DNA of 64,000 nt from Limnohabitans sp. MORI2 (GTDB lineage Bacteria > Pseudomonadota > Gammaproteobacteria > Burkholderiales > Burkholderiaceae_C), in assembly GCF_027925025.1 (NCBI RefSeq), contig NZ_AP027058.1, forward strand, positions 1,240,001-1,304,000, read 5' to 3'. This document shows positions 1 through 7,555 of the stretch, in pieces. Positions within the stretch are counted from its first letter, which is position 1. Every line of letters begins with the position of its first letter. The notes under the pieces are model-generated. The model saw only the letters and a list, made by a program, of their open reading frames with translations, was not told the DNA's origin and searched no databases. The translations under genes and the position numbers were made by a program.

Positions 1-1
1 T

Positions 2-307
2 CGCTTAAGAGACTGGAATAGATCTCGAAAATGGAATGATAAGGAAATCTTTCATTACCGTTATGGCGAAGATTGGGATTTATGCATCAAATTGGTTGAG
101 GTTTGTGATTTCGACCGAGTCTCATCTGTTTTATACAAGTATAGAGTAAGAAATTCGGGTATAACAAATACCGAATCATCTGCTGATAAGTTTAAGCAAA
201 CTAAATCTGTTGTTGAATCGAATTTGCGGTCTAATAATTTCTTGGATTATAAAATCCTTCAGGTTGATCCAAACAATTCTCATTCAATTGGATTTATAAA
301 GAATTAA
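2..307 (+). CDS. Glycosyltransferase family 2 C-terminus (5' truncated by window edge)
   Basis: The frame is open from base 2 to the stop at 305-307, about 101 residues, so this is the tail of a gene that begins before the window. Residues read as RYGEDWDLCIKL about 20-30 residues in. A Glu-Asp pair followed by a D/E-x-C/x-hydrophobic-Arg/Lys stretch is the acceptor-side ED motif of GT-A family 2 enzymes. The tail after it (FDRVSSVLYKYRVRNSGIT) resembles the usual beta-strand and Arg-rich end of these proteins. The gene is very AT-rich, like the next two, and only 3 bp separate it from the next start, so they probably share an operon for a surface glycan. Sugar specificity cannot be read. Confidence 0.6.
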   Translation, partial: RLRDWNRSRKWNDKEIFHYRYGEDWDLCIKLVEVCDFDRVSSVLYKYRVRNSGITNTESSADKFKQTKSVVESNLRSNNFLDYKILQVDPNNSHSIGFIKN

Positions 308-310
308 TTC

Positions 311-1342
311 ATGTCTAAAAAACATTACTTTGATCAACATTCACTGAACTTCGAACGATTAAAAAGGGTGACCTCAAATAGGCTTCTACTTTCAGATGAT
401 CTTATTCCGCTAATGCACGCCTATGAATCTGCAATTGATTTTTACAATGAGTATTTAAGTCATTCAATCGATCCTGAAGTTGTTAAACACCTCAAACTAA
501 GTCGTTTGGCACTTGTGCAATTGGCCTCTATGGTTAGTTCAAATAACGAACCTGGATTTTCGGTTGGTGAAATTCGGTTACGATCTTTTGAGGGGGGGTT
601 GGCAAATCGGTTAAGAGCACTTTGTGCCGCGATGGTAATTGCTAATATTTCGAATAAGAATCTGGAAATATCATGGGTTCCAGATGATCATTGTGATTTG
701 GATTTCGATATTATGTTTCCTGATGGTTTATTGAATAATTTTGTAAAGAAAAAACCATCTTTTTATATAGAATCTATTTTGGCTTTAAATGGGTCATGTT
801 TTGAAATTGTTGGCAATCCTTCTGCTTGGGTTTTATGGGATAAATATTGCAAGGAGATTATTGATTGGGGTGGTTTTTATATTTTATACAGAAAGTTTTT
901 AAATGAAATTTTTAATGATAACCTAAACCCTCTATTGCTTGCGAAGGCTAATAAATTGTTGAATCAGAACATTATGGATGATGTTATTGGATTACATATT
1001 AGATCAACAGATTTTCAGCGTCACTATGAATTGACCTATCCAGATAGGAAGTTGGCAGAGGTTGATGATTTCATTGCCTTGTTGCATGATTGTTCACATT
1101 CTAAGGTTTTTTTGGCAACTGACTCTATTGCTGTTAAGCATGAGTTTGTTATGAAATTCCGCGGTGAAATTATTAATGCGGAACACAGTTTTCAGGTTGA
1201 AAATTTTCGACAAACTTCTATTGAGTCTGCTTTGTGTGATATCTATACCCTATCTAAATGCAAAAGTTTGATTGCTACTTATGGGTCTTCCTTCTCTGGT
1301 ATGGCTGCTGATTTGTCTGGGGGTGAAATTCTGTACATTTGA
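311..1342 (+). CDS. NodZ / fucosyltransferase-like glycosyltransferase
   Basis: 343 residues. Two motifs support a GT-B fucosyltransferase-superfamily fold (GT11/GT23/GT65/GT68 relatives). One is an N-terminal GGLANRLRAL donor-fold motif near residues 95-105, similar to GxGNRLxAL of NodZ-like proteins. The other is GLHIRSTDFQRHY near residue 230, matching the HxRRxD peptide that binds the GDP of GDP-fucose. Here the second Arg is Ser, so the motif is a variant. The C-terminus (CDIYTLSKCKSLIATYGSSFSGMAADL) matches the Ser-Ser-Phe segment at the end of such domains. Four codons' worth of spacing or less on either side places it in the island operon. gmd, 1.6 kb downstream, supplies GDP-4-keto-6-deoxymannose, a precursor of GDP-fucose or GDP-rhamnose, which fits. 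The exact donor is inferred. Very AT-rich. Confidence 0.6.
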   Translation: MSKKHYFDQHSLNFERLKRVTSNRLLLSDDLIPLMHAYESAIDFYNEYLSHSIDPEVVKHLKLSRLALVQLASMVSSNNEPGFSVGEIRLRSFEGGLANRLRALCAAMVIANISNKNLEISWVPDDHCDLDFDIMFPDGLLNNFVKKKPSFYIESILALNGSCFEIVGNPSAWVLWDKYCKEIIDWGGFYILYRKFLNEIFNDNLNPLLLAKANKLLNQNIMDDVIGLHIRSTDFQRHYELTYPDRKLAEVDDFIALLHDCSHSKVFLATDSIAVKHEFVMKFRGEIINAEHSFQVENFRQTSIESALCDIYTLSKCKSLIATYGSSFSGMAADLSGGEILYI

Positions 1343-1361
1343 TAATTCATGGTTTTTTTAA

Positions 1362-2942
1362 ATGACTAATATCAATACTATTTTAGTAATCGGCGAATCT
1401 AATTCTGTTATGCGTAATGGATGGGTTTCTGGTTTTTCATCATTTAATCCCGATTTGACTATTGTTAACAAGAGTATAGGATCTACGGGAATATTTAACT
1501 CTATTCGAGTTATTTCTGAGTCGATTGATCAAGGCTTTGATTTGATTGTTGTTGATTCATTTATTAATGATTCAATTTTTTTTATCGCTGATCCATTGCT
1601 TTATAGGCGAATACTGAAGTCAGTATTTTCAAGTTTATCTAATAAATTCAAATCTAGGATCGTTTATTTGTGCTTTGGCGGGAAGTATATTGACTCGTCT
1701 AAACTTTTGCTAAAAAAAGTGTTGGAAGAGGAGTGTGAGTTATTTGGAGTTTATTTTTTTGATGTAAATGTTTTCTTGCATGACTATGCTTCTCAAACGA
1801 ATTGTGATTTTGAATCTACTTATTCTGATGATGCTCATCCGAAGGCTGAATTGTCTTTTTCGCTCGGTTTATTCTTGGCTAGTCACTTAGTTGATTTGAA
1901 TATTAAAATTGCGAATTCGGATCCTAATCTTGTCGATTTATTTCAAGTTTTTTGTCCTGCAACAGACTCGGGGTTTTTAAATTTTCCAGAGATTACTTCT
2001 CGAAGAATCACAAATAGTTTAGTTGACTTACCAGTTGTTGCTATTGATTGTGGATCTTCTGAGATTACATTTGAGCCATTGAAAGGTTTTTTTCCTCTTG
2101 GTTTTTTCTTTAACGCTGCGGGCTCTAAAGGTGCATTTAAGATTGTTGGGGCTACTGAATTAGTAAAAAATTTGGGTTTAAATAACTTTGTCGAAGGATC
2201 TAATATAGTTTGGGCACGTCCTATTCATGGCCTAATTTCGCCCTCGCAAGAGGGTGGGTATAAAATATATTCAACTGATGAATCCTCGTTTGAGGAAACG
2301 GAGCATTGTGCTAGCTTAAATTCGTATTGCCGTAATCCATCATTTGAACTTATTTATATTATTTTTGTTGACTATTTAAAACTGTTTGGGGATCAGTCGG
2401 GAGAATGGTTTCTTTCAAAGTTTGATCATTTAAATGCTGATTTGATTGCTTGTCGTGCTTATTCTGCTGACTATGCTGCTATTAGTAAATTTTTAATAGG
2501 TCGATTATCTGGTATGGAAAATTTGGCTTTGAATGCTCATGCATCTCAAAGTAGTCTATCTCCGCATTCTACGGCCGACGGTGCTGGTGGTGGCTGTAAT
2601 GGAAATATTACTGGAGGTTTTGGGTTTCATACTGATAAGCAATTCAATCCTTGGTGGATGTTGGATTTTGAGAAGATTATTAATGTGAGTTTGGTTGTTA
2701 TATACAACCGTATGGACGCAGCTTCCGAGCGCGCTAATTCTCTTCGTTTATTTGTTTCTGACGATGGTGAAAAATGGTTCCAGATTTATAATAATAAAGG
2801 GAAAGGTTTGGTGGGGGGGTTATTTAACAATAGTCATAACCCTTTAGTTATTCCATTTCCTTCTGGGTTTTCATTGCGTTTTATCAAAATTGATTTGCCT
2901 GGTGAGCAGATTCTTCATTTGGATGAGATTCAAGTTTTTTAA
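1362..2942 (+). CDS. SGNH/GDSL-like hydrolase fused to a C-terminal F5/8 type C (discoidin) domain
   Basis: 526 residues. The N-terminus reads ILVIGESNSVMRNGW, which has the place and shape of SGNH block I (GDSN/GDSL) with the nucleophile Ser at GES. SFINDS near residue 66 may be the Asn block. YSDDAHPKAEL near residue 155 supplies the D-x-x-H of block V. Residues about 190-390 match nothing I recognise. Residues about 395-526 (NLALNAHASQSS, PWWMLDFEKI, NSLRLFVSDDGEKW, LRFIKIDLPG, LHLDEIQVF) are a textbook discoidin/F5-8C fold, a sugar-binding module. A role as a glycan O-acetylesterase or acyltransferase held on its polymer is inferred. It lies in the AT-rich island between a fucosyltransferase-like gene and gmd. 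No signal peptide is obvious. Confidence 0.65.
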   Translation: MTNINTILVIGESNSVMRNGWVSGFSSFNPDLTIVNKSIGSTGIFNSIRVISESIDQGFDLIVVDSFINDSIFFIADPLLYRRILKSVFSSLSNKFKSRIVYLCFGGKYIDSSKLLLKKVLEEECELFGVYFFDVNVFLHDYASQTNCDFESTYSDDAHPKAELSFSLGLFLASHLVDLNIKIANSDPNLVDLFQVFCPATDSGFLNFPEITSRRITNSLVDLPVVAIDCGSSEITFEPLKGFFPLGFFFNAAGSKGAFKIVGATELVKNLGLNNFVEGSNIVWARPIHGLISPSQEGGYKIYSTDESSFEETEHCASLNSYCRNPSFELIYIIFVDYLKLFGDQSGEWFLSKFDHLNADLIACRAYSADYAAISKFLIGRLSGMENLALNAHASQSSLSPHSTADGAGGGCNGNITGGFGFHTDKQFNPWWMLDFEKIINVSLVVIYNRMDAASERANSLRLFVSDDGEKWFQIYNNKGKGLVGGLFNNSHNPLVIPFPSGFSLRFIKIDLPGEQILHLDEIQVF

Positions 2943-2955
2943 TTTTGGAGATTGA

Positions 2956-4080
2956 GTGTTAAAAAAAACTGCGTTAATTACAGGTATAACAGGCCAAGAT
3001 GGTTCTTACCTAGCCGAGTTTCTTTTGGAAAAAGGCTATATCGTTCACGGCATCAAGCGCCGTGCATCGTTGTTCAATACTGACCGTATTGACCATATTT
3101 ACCAAGACCCACATGCAAACAACAAAAACTTGCATTTGCACTATGGTGATTTGTCTGATACCAGCAATCTCACGCGCATCATCCAAGAGGTGCAGCCAGA
3201 CGAAATCTACAACCTAGGCGCCCAAAGCCATGTGGCGGTGTCTTTCGAGTCCCCCGAATACACAGCCGATGTAGATGCTGTAGGCACATTGCGTCTGCTA
3301 GAAGCCATTCGCATGCTGGGGCTGGAAAAGAAAACCCGTTTCTACCAAGCCTCCACATCCGAGCTGTATGGTTTGGTGCAAGAAATACCGCAAAAAGAAA
3401 CCACACCTTTCTACCCACGCAGCCCCTATGCCGTGGCCAAGATGTATGCGTATTGGATTACGGTCAACTACCGCGAGGCCTATGGCATTTATGCCTGCAA
3501 CGGTATTTTGTTTAACCACGAAAGCCCACGCCGTGGCGAAACCTTTGTCACCCGCAAAATCACCCGTGGTATGGCCAATATTGCCCAAGGCTTGGAAGAT
3601 TGCCTGTACATGGGCAATATGGATGCCCTGCGCGACTGGGGCCACGCCAAAGACTACGTGCGCATGCAGTGGATGATGCTGCAGCAAGACAAGCCGCAAG
3701 ACTACGTCATTGCCACAGGCGTTCAATACTCTGTGCGTGAGTTCATCAGCAAAACAGCCCTGCAATTGGGCGTGACCTTGGCCTTTGAAGGCGAGGGCGT
3801 GAACGAAGTAGCCAAGGTTGCCAGCATTACCGGCAGCGATGCTCCCGCGCTGAAAGTGGGCCAAGTGGTGGTCAAGGTAGACCCCCGCTATTTCCGTCCC
3901 ACCGAGGTAGAAACCTTGCTGGGCGACCCCAGCAAAGCCAAAAAAGACCTAGGCTGGGTGCCAGAAATCACCCTAGACGAGATGGTGAAAGAAATGGTGA
4001 CCCACGACCTGAGCAAAGCCAAGCAACACGCGCTGCTCAAGCAACATGGCTACAACGTGGCTGTGGGGGTAGAGCGGTAA
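2956..4080 (+). CDS. gmd: GDP-mannose 4,6-dehydratase
   Basis: Converts GDP-D-mannose to GDP-4-keto-6-deoxy-D-mannose in the cytosol, the first step to GDP-L-fucose, GDP-D-rhamnose and GDP-perosamine. 374 residues, the normal family length. The NADP-binding motif [10 protein letters not shown] is at residues 9-18. The YxxxK catalytic motif appears in [12 protein letters not shown] near residue 157, and [15 protein letters not shown] near residue 189 is diagnostic of Gmd. The start is GTG, supported by a GGAG Shine-Dalgarno at 2947-2950, 5 bases upstream. Base composition changes from very AT-rich to GC-rich within the first ~150 bp of this gene. No fcl/wcaG or rmd partner is visible in the window, so the final sugar is unknown. 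Confidence 0.97.
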   Translation: MLKKTALITGITGQDGSYLAEFLLEKGYIVHGIKRRASLFNTDRIDHIYQDPHANNKNLHLHYGDLSDTSNLTRIIQEVQPDEIYNLGAQSHVAVSFESPEYTADVDAVGTLRLLEAIRMLGLEKKTRFYQASTSELYGLVQEIPQKETTPFYPRSPYAVAKMYAYWITVNYREAYGIYACNGILFNHESPRRGETFVTRKITRGMANIAQGLEDCLYMGNMDALRDWGHAKDYVRMQWMMLQQDKPQDYVIATGVQYSVREFISKTALQLGVTLAFEGEGVNEVAKVASITGSDAPALKVGQVVVKVDPRYFRPTEVETLLGDPSKAKKDLGWVPEITLDEMVKEMVTHDLSKAKQHALLKQHGYNVAVGVER

Positions 4081-4116
4081 GCGGAATAAAAATTTGTTCG
4101 AAACGGCTTGATTGCA

Positions 4117-5391
4117 ATGACTGAGAAAACATCCACAACGCCGTTGGTTTCGGTGGTAATGCCATCGCTCAACCAAGTGCAGTTTTTAGAGGCTGCAGTT
4201 CGTAGTGTTTTAGAACAAGACTACCCGCACGTCGAGCTGATCGTGGCCGATGGCATGTCGACCGATGGTTCGCTAGAGCTGCTGATGCAGCTACAAGCCG
4301 AGTACGGCGAGCGCTTGCGCTGGACCAGTCAGCAAGACGGCGGAGCCGCCGAGGCGCTGAACCACGCCATAGCCCAAGCGCATGGCGATGTGGTGGGCTG
4401 GATCAATTCTGACGACATGTACACCCAAGGCGCGGTGGCGCGCGCCATGGCACATTTTGAAAAGCACCCCAAGCACCAAATGGTGTACGGCGAAGGTCAG
4501 CACATCAATGTGGCGGGTGAGGTGTTGGCCAATTACCCCACCAAGCCGCCCTCTACACCGCTGGATGTGTTTGCCGATGGCAGCTTTATTTGCCAGCCCA
4601 CGGTGTTTATGCGTCGCGAGGCGCTGGCCCAAGTGGGCGAGCTAGATGCGAGCATCAAAACCGCGTTTGACTTTGATTTGTTTGTGCGCTTTTTCAAACG
4701 CTACCCACGCCAAATAGGCATGGTGCGCCGTGTGCAGGCGTTTTCGCGTTTGCATGCCGCCTGCATGACGCAGCGCCTGCGCCGCCAAGTGGCGCTAGAC
4801 GGCATGCGTGTGGTGGCCAAAGAACTAGGCACAGTGCCCGAGCATTGGTTTTGGACGCATGTGGACGAAATGTGCGCCAGCTACCCGCTGGGGCCAGATG
4901 CGCTGCCGCTGGTCAAGCAGCTAGAAGCGTTTTTGAAAGAGGCCAGCGCCTACCTCAAGCCCGAAGTGTTGAAGGGGCTGATAGAGCGCCTCAAGGCCGA
5001 CTGGCGTGTGCGCCTAGCCACGCCCGAGCTGTTTGTCACCGTGCAGCCCGATGCATGGGCCAACAAGCAACTGACCATCAAATACCGCTGGCAAGGCAAG
5101 CCCGCCGCCGCCGTGCTGGTGCGCTGCAACGCCCCGTGGCCCGTGCCAGGCAAGCTGCGCCTAAAGGTGCAAACCCCAAGCGGCAAAGTGCAACGCAGCG
5201 TGCTGGACGTGCCCGACGATTTTGTGCTGCGCTTTGAAGTGCCCGAAACCACGCAAAGCGGCTGCATGGTGTGGACGGTAGAAACCACCCAAGGCTTTGT
5301 ACCCGCCAAGCACGACAAAGCATCGAGCGACAAGCGCAAGCTGGCGTTTCAGGTGTTAGAGCTTTCAACCGAGGATGCAGATGGTGTTTAA
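4117..5391 (+). CDS. GT2 family glycosyltransferase with C-terminal extension
   Basis: 424 residues from the ATG at 4117. An in-frame TTG at 4108 is a less likely start. Residues 9-110 are a GT-A fold: LVSVVMPSLNQVQFLEAAVR, then the nucleotide-sugar motif VELIVADGMSTDGS, then the metal site GWINSDDMYTQGAV (D-D). A conserved acceptor segment FICQPTVFMRREAL near residue 165 is followed by the base-like FDFDLFVRF (ED equivalent). Residues after about 290 form a region rich in beta-strand-like stretches (VTVQPDAWANKQLTIKYRW) that I do not recognise. It may be an accessory binding domain. It follows gmd by 36 bp and overlaps the next gene by 11 bp, so the three are probably co-transcribed. The substrate is unknown. 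Confidence 0.85.
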   Translation: MTEKTSTTPLVSVVMPSLNQVQFLEAAVRSVLEQDYPHVELIVADGMSTDGSLELLMQLQAEYGERLRWTSQQDGGAAEALNHAIAQAHGDVVGWINSDDMYTQGAVARAMAHFEKHPKHQMVYGEGQHINVAGEVLANYPTKPPSTPLDVFADGSFICQPTVFMRREALAQVGELDASIKTAFDFDLFVRFFKRYPRQIGMVRRVQAFSRLHAACMTQRLRRQVALDGMRVVAKELGTVPEHWFWTHVDEMCASYPLGPDALPLVKQLEAFLKEASAYLKPEVLKGLIERLKADWRVRLATPELFVTVQPDAWANKQLTIKYRWQGKPAAAVLVRCNAPWPVPGKLRLKVQTPSGKVQRSVLDVPDDFVLRFEVPETTQSGCMVWTVETTQGFVPAKHDKASSDKRKLAFQVLELSTEDADGV

Positions 5392-5962
5392 TTTTTTTGG
5401 TTTGAAGAAAAAGCCCGTCATCGAAGACGTCGAGGCCAAAGTACCCACGCCAGCGGCTAAGCCTGCACCAATGACGTTTGACGAGGCTTTGGCTGCGCAA
5501 GCGGCTGAAGAGGCTACGGCTAAAGGCCAAGCCGAGCCGGAGGCTGTTGCGCCAGTTGCACCGGCCCCTGAGCCAGCACCTGTGGTGGCTGAGCCGGTTG
5601 TTGCTGTGGCTGCAGAGGCTGCGCCAGTTGAGCCAACTGAGCCAGCGGCTGATGCTGCGCCAGCCGCCGAGCCCGAGGTGCTGGGCCAGATGGACACGAT
5701 GAAGGCAACGCGCGAAGACGTGATTGCGGCCTACAAAATCTTCCTTGGCCGAGTGCCCGAGTCGATGGAGGTGGTGGACCACCGCGTAGGCCAGCCCGTG
5801 GCTGCGGTGCTGGTGGACTTTTTGGCATCGAAAGAGTTTTTAGACCAAGCCCCCAAGGCGCAACTGGTGTTGGCAGTGGCTAAAAAGATCTTGGATGAGC
5901 GCAAGCAAGCAGCAGCTGCCGAGGGTGCAGCGACTGCAGAGCAAGGGCAGCCAGCGGCTTAA
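5381..5962 (+). CDS. Ala/Pro/Glu-rich protein with a DUF4214-like C-terminal segment
   Basis: 193 residues from the ATG at 5381, chosen because GAGG at 5371-5374 lies 6 bases upstream. An alternative in-frame ATG is at 5375. Residues 1-20 are basic (FFGLKKKP). Residues ~20-108 are a low-complexity Ala/Pro/Glu/Val linker. Residues ~110-165 carry VIAAYKIFLGRVPES and LVDFLASKEFLDQ, which resemble the Y-x-x-hydrophobic-L-GR-x-P and F-x-x-S-x-E-F motifs of DUF4214, a small domain often attached to or encoded beside glycosyltransferases. The gene overlaps the upstream GT2 by 11 bp and is followed at once by a rho-independent terminator, so it closes the glycan operon. Function unknown. Confidence 0.7.
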   Translation: MVFNFFGLKKKPVIEDVEAKVPTPAAKPAPMTFDEALAAQAAEEATAKGQAEPEAVAPVAPAPEPAPVVAEPVVAVAAEAAPVEPTEPAADAAPAAEPEVLGQMDTMKATREDVIAAYKIFLGRVPESMEVVDHRVGQPVAAVLVDFLASKEFLDQAPKAQLVLAVAKKILDERKQAAAAEGAATAEQGQPAA

Positions 5963-5980
5963 GCGGTATTTACTTCTAGC

Positions 5981-6011
5981 AAAGCGCGACATCTCGGTGT
6001 TGCGCTTTTTT
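5981..6011 (+). terminator. Rho-independent terminator of the glycan operon
   Basis: AAAGCGC at 5981-5987 pairs with GCGCTTT at 6002-6008. A G-T wobble and an inner ACA/TGT extend this to an 11-bp stem. A run of T follows at 6006-6011. It sits 18 bp after the stop of the DUF4214-like gene. Confidence 0.8.
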
Positions 6012-6036
6012 ATTGCATTCGTATTTTTTGAGTGTG

Positions 6037-6177
6037 ATGCAAATCATTATTAAAACCAAGAGCGCTATTTCCCGTCTTGAATCTTCGTTGCGCAACGACA
6101 TGCATTCGCCATCCTTTGCAACTTTAAAAAAATATGCGCACGATTGCGGCAAGCGTCTGGTGGTGCAGTTGGTTTGA
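6037..6177 (+). pseudogene. Remnant of an XRE/HigA-type HTH regulator (C-terminal part only)
   Basis: A 46-codon reading frame starts at ATG 6037 (GTG at 6034 also in frame) and ends with TGA at 6175-6177. It reads KSAISRLESSLRNDMHSPSF and then ATLKKYAHDCGKRLVVQLV. This is the recognition helix and C-terminal half of XRE-family antitoxin-like regulators, whose usual text is xSxISRLExGxxxPSxxTLxKxAxALGxxLxxxLV. The first two helices are missing and no upstream frame supplies them, because the terminator of the preceding operon lies there. I read it as a decayed regulator of a lost toxin-antitoxin locus. A real micro-protein is possible but less likely. Confidence 0.55.
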
Positions 6178-6195
6178 GACAGTGTTGGTAGTGCT

Positions 6196-7284
6196 TTAAC
6201 GCAAATACGTTTTCAAAATGGGCCTGTATTTAGAGGCCAAGGCTTCGTGCATGAACTGTGCACCGTCGTTTTGGCCCTGAGTATTGGGCCCTTTTTTTGC
6301 GCGTTCGTAGGCTAGTTCTAGTTGTTGTACGGCGCTGCGTTCGTCGGGGTCGGCCCACCAGCTGGGCTCAGTAAGGTGAGGGTAGTCGTTGGGGCCTACG
6401 TCGGTGCGTTGCCAGTTAACGAGCAGGGCGTTTTGCGGGGTGAGGTAGTCTTGCGGGCCAGAAAAATCGGTGCTGACGACATGTAGGCCGTTTTGCAGGG
6501 CTTCGACCAGCGTGCGGCCAAAGCCTTCGCTGCGGTGCAGCGACAGGTAGCAGTTGGCGCTTTGGTAAAGGTCGGTCAGCTCGCCTGGGCTGAGGGTGTC
6601 TTTGATGAGCTTGATGCGTGGGTGTTTGGGTATCCAGCCTAGCGCGTTAGAGCCCATGTTTTGCCAGCGGCTGATTTTTAAGAACAGATAGGCGTCGGGG
6701 TGGCTGTGCGCAAACTCCAAGAACACGCGCAGCACCGCATGTGGGTTTTTGCGGGTGAGGGTGGAGTGCAGGTCAAACATGTAGAGCGACACAAAGGCTT
6801 TGGCGGGCACTTTGAGCTCTTTACGAAACTTGCGGCCTGTGGGCGGGTGCTGCACCACCGGCAGTGGCAGCGAGAGGGTGAGCTGGCGTGATTTGGCAAA
6901 GAAGGCCTGTTGCACAAAGCGGGTGGGGCACCAGATGTGGTCAACCAGTTTGAGCGCGGCTGTGTGCTGGCTAGGAAAGTCGGGCAGTTCCCACAAGAAG
7001 TAGCCAATTTTGCGTTTGGGTTGGCTAAAGAGCTGTGGGTGAACGCGGGCCAAGTTTTGGCATTCCATGGCTGACATGAAGAACACGCTGGTGTCGTAGT
7101 CGTGCGTGGTCATGTGCTGCCACTGCACGCTCACTTGGCCTTGTACGTCGGTGGGTATGTCGATGACGGAAAACGGGATTTGCAGGTGGTCAAGCATGGC
7201 CGCGAACGACCGCAAATCTTCGCCCAAACCCATGGGCGAGGTGGCGTAGCCAATGAGGTTGAAGCCTTGGGAAGGTGAATGCAT
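6196..7284 (-). CDS. GT4-like glycosyltransferase
   Basis: 362 residues. A Rossmann-type start (FNLIGYATSPMGLGEDLRSF) carries the Gly-rich acceptor-side loop seen in GT-B enzymes. A central KELKVPAKAFVSLYMFD begins the donor domain. HRSEGFGRTLVEALQNGLHV near residue 252 is the E-x7-E nucleotide-sugar motif of family GT4 (E...E with SEGFG). HSTLTRKNP near residue 170 is the K-P/R-K-N phosphate contact region. It stands alone on the minus strand among + strand glycan genes. Its 5' end faces a small putative membrane-protein gene with which it shares a few bases (7279-7284). It probably adds a sugar to a surface glycan. Donor and acceptor are unknown. Confidence 0.82.
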   Translation of the reverse strand: MHSPSQGFNLIGYATSPMGLGEDLRSFAAMLDHLQIPFSVIDIPTDVQGQVSVQWQHMTTHDYDTSVFFMSAMECQNLARVHPQLFSQPKRKIGYFLWELPDFPSQHTAALKLVDHIWCPTRFVQQAFFAKSRQLTLSLPLPVVQHPPTGRKFRKELKVPAKAFVSLYMFDLHSTLTRKNPHAVLRVFLEFAHSHPDAYLFLKISRWQNMGSNALGWIPKHPRIKLIKDTLSPGELTDLYQSANCYLSLHRSEGFGRTLVEALQNGLHVVSTDFSGPQDYLTPQNALLVNWQRTDVGPNDYPHLTEPSWWADPDERSAVQQLELAYERAKKGPNTQGQNDGAQFMHEALASKYRPILKTYLR

Positions 7285-7290
7285 TCAACA

Positions 7291-7500
7291 ATGATAATCG
7301 TGCCCATGGATGTTCAAACTTTAGAGTTGTGTGCAGCGCTACTTTTGACCGCTTTATCGGTAAATAGGCTTTGGCACATCACGCGATGCAGGCCATTTGT
7401 GTCGGTGGCTAATGCGCGCAGCTTGGTGTTTGCAGGTGGGCTGCTAGCAAGCTGTATTTATTTTTGGATGCACCTCATAAAGCCTTATGCAGCGCTTTAA
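7291..7500 (+). CDS. Putative small two-helix membrane protein
   Basis: 69 codons from ATG 7291. ATG 7279 and ATG 7306 are also in frame. Two hydrophobic stretches suggest transmembrane helices: LELCAALLLTALSVNRLW and LVFAGGLLASCIYFWMHL, separated by a basic loop with HITRCRP. No clear Shine-Dalgarno precedes any start. It is divergent from the GT4 gene. I recognise no family, and it could be a chance frame. Confidence 0.35.
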   Translation: MIIVPMDVQTLELCAALLLTALSVNRLWHITRCRPFVSVANARSLVFAGGLLASCIYFWMHLIKPYAAL

Positions 7501-7555
7501 AACTCTTCTCATACTGCTATTAAACTAGCCGAAGAATTAATGCGGAGTAATCACA

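Noticed and set aside
3298..3864. Minus-strand frame within gmd
   Set aside because: Antisense to an intact gmd. No motifs.
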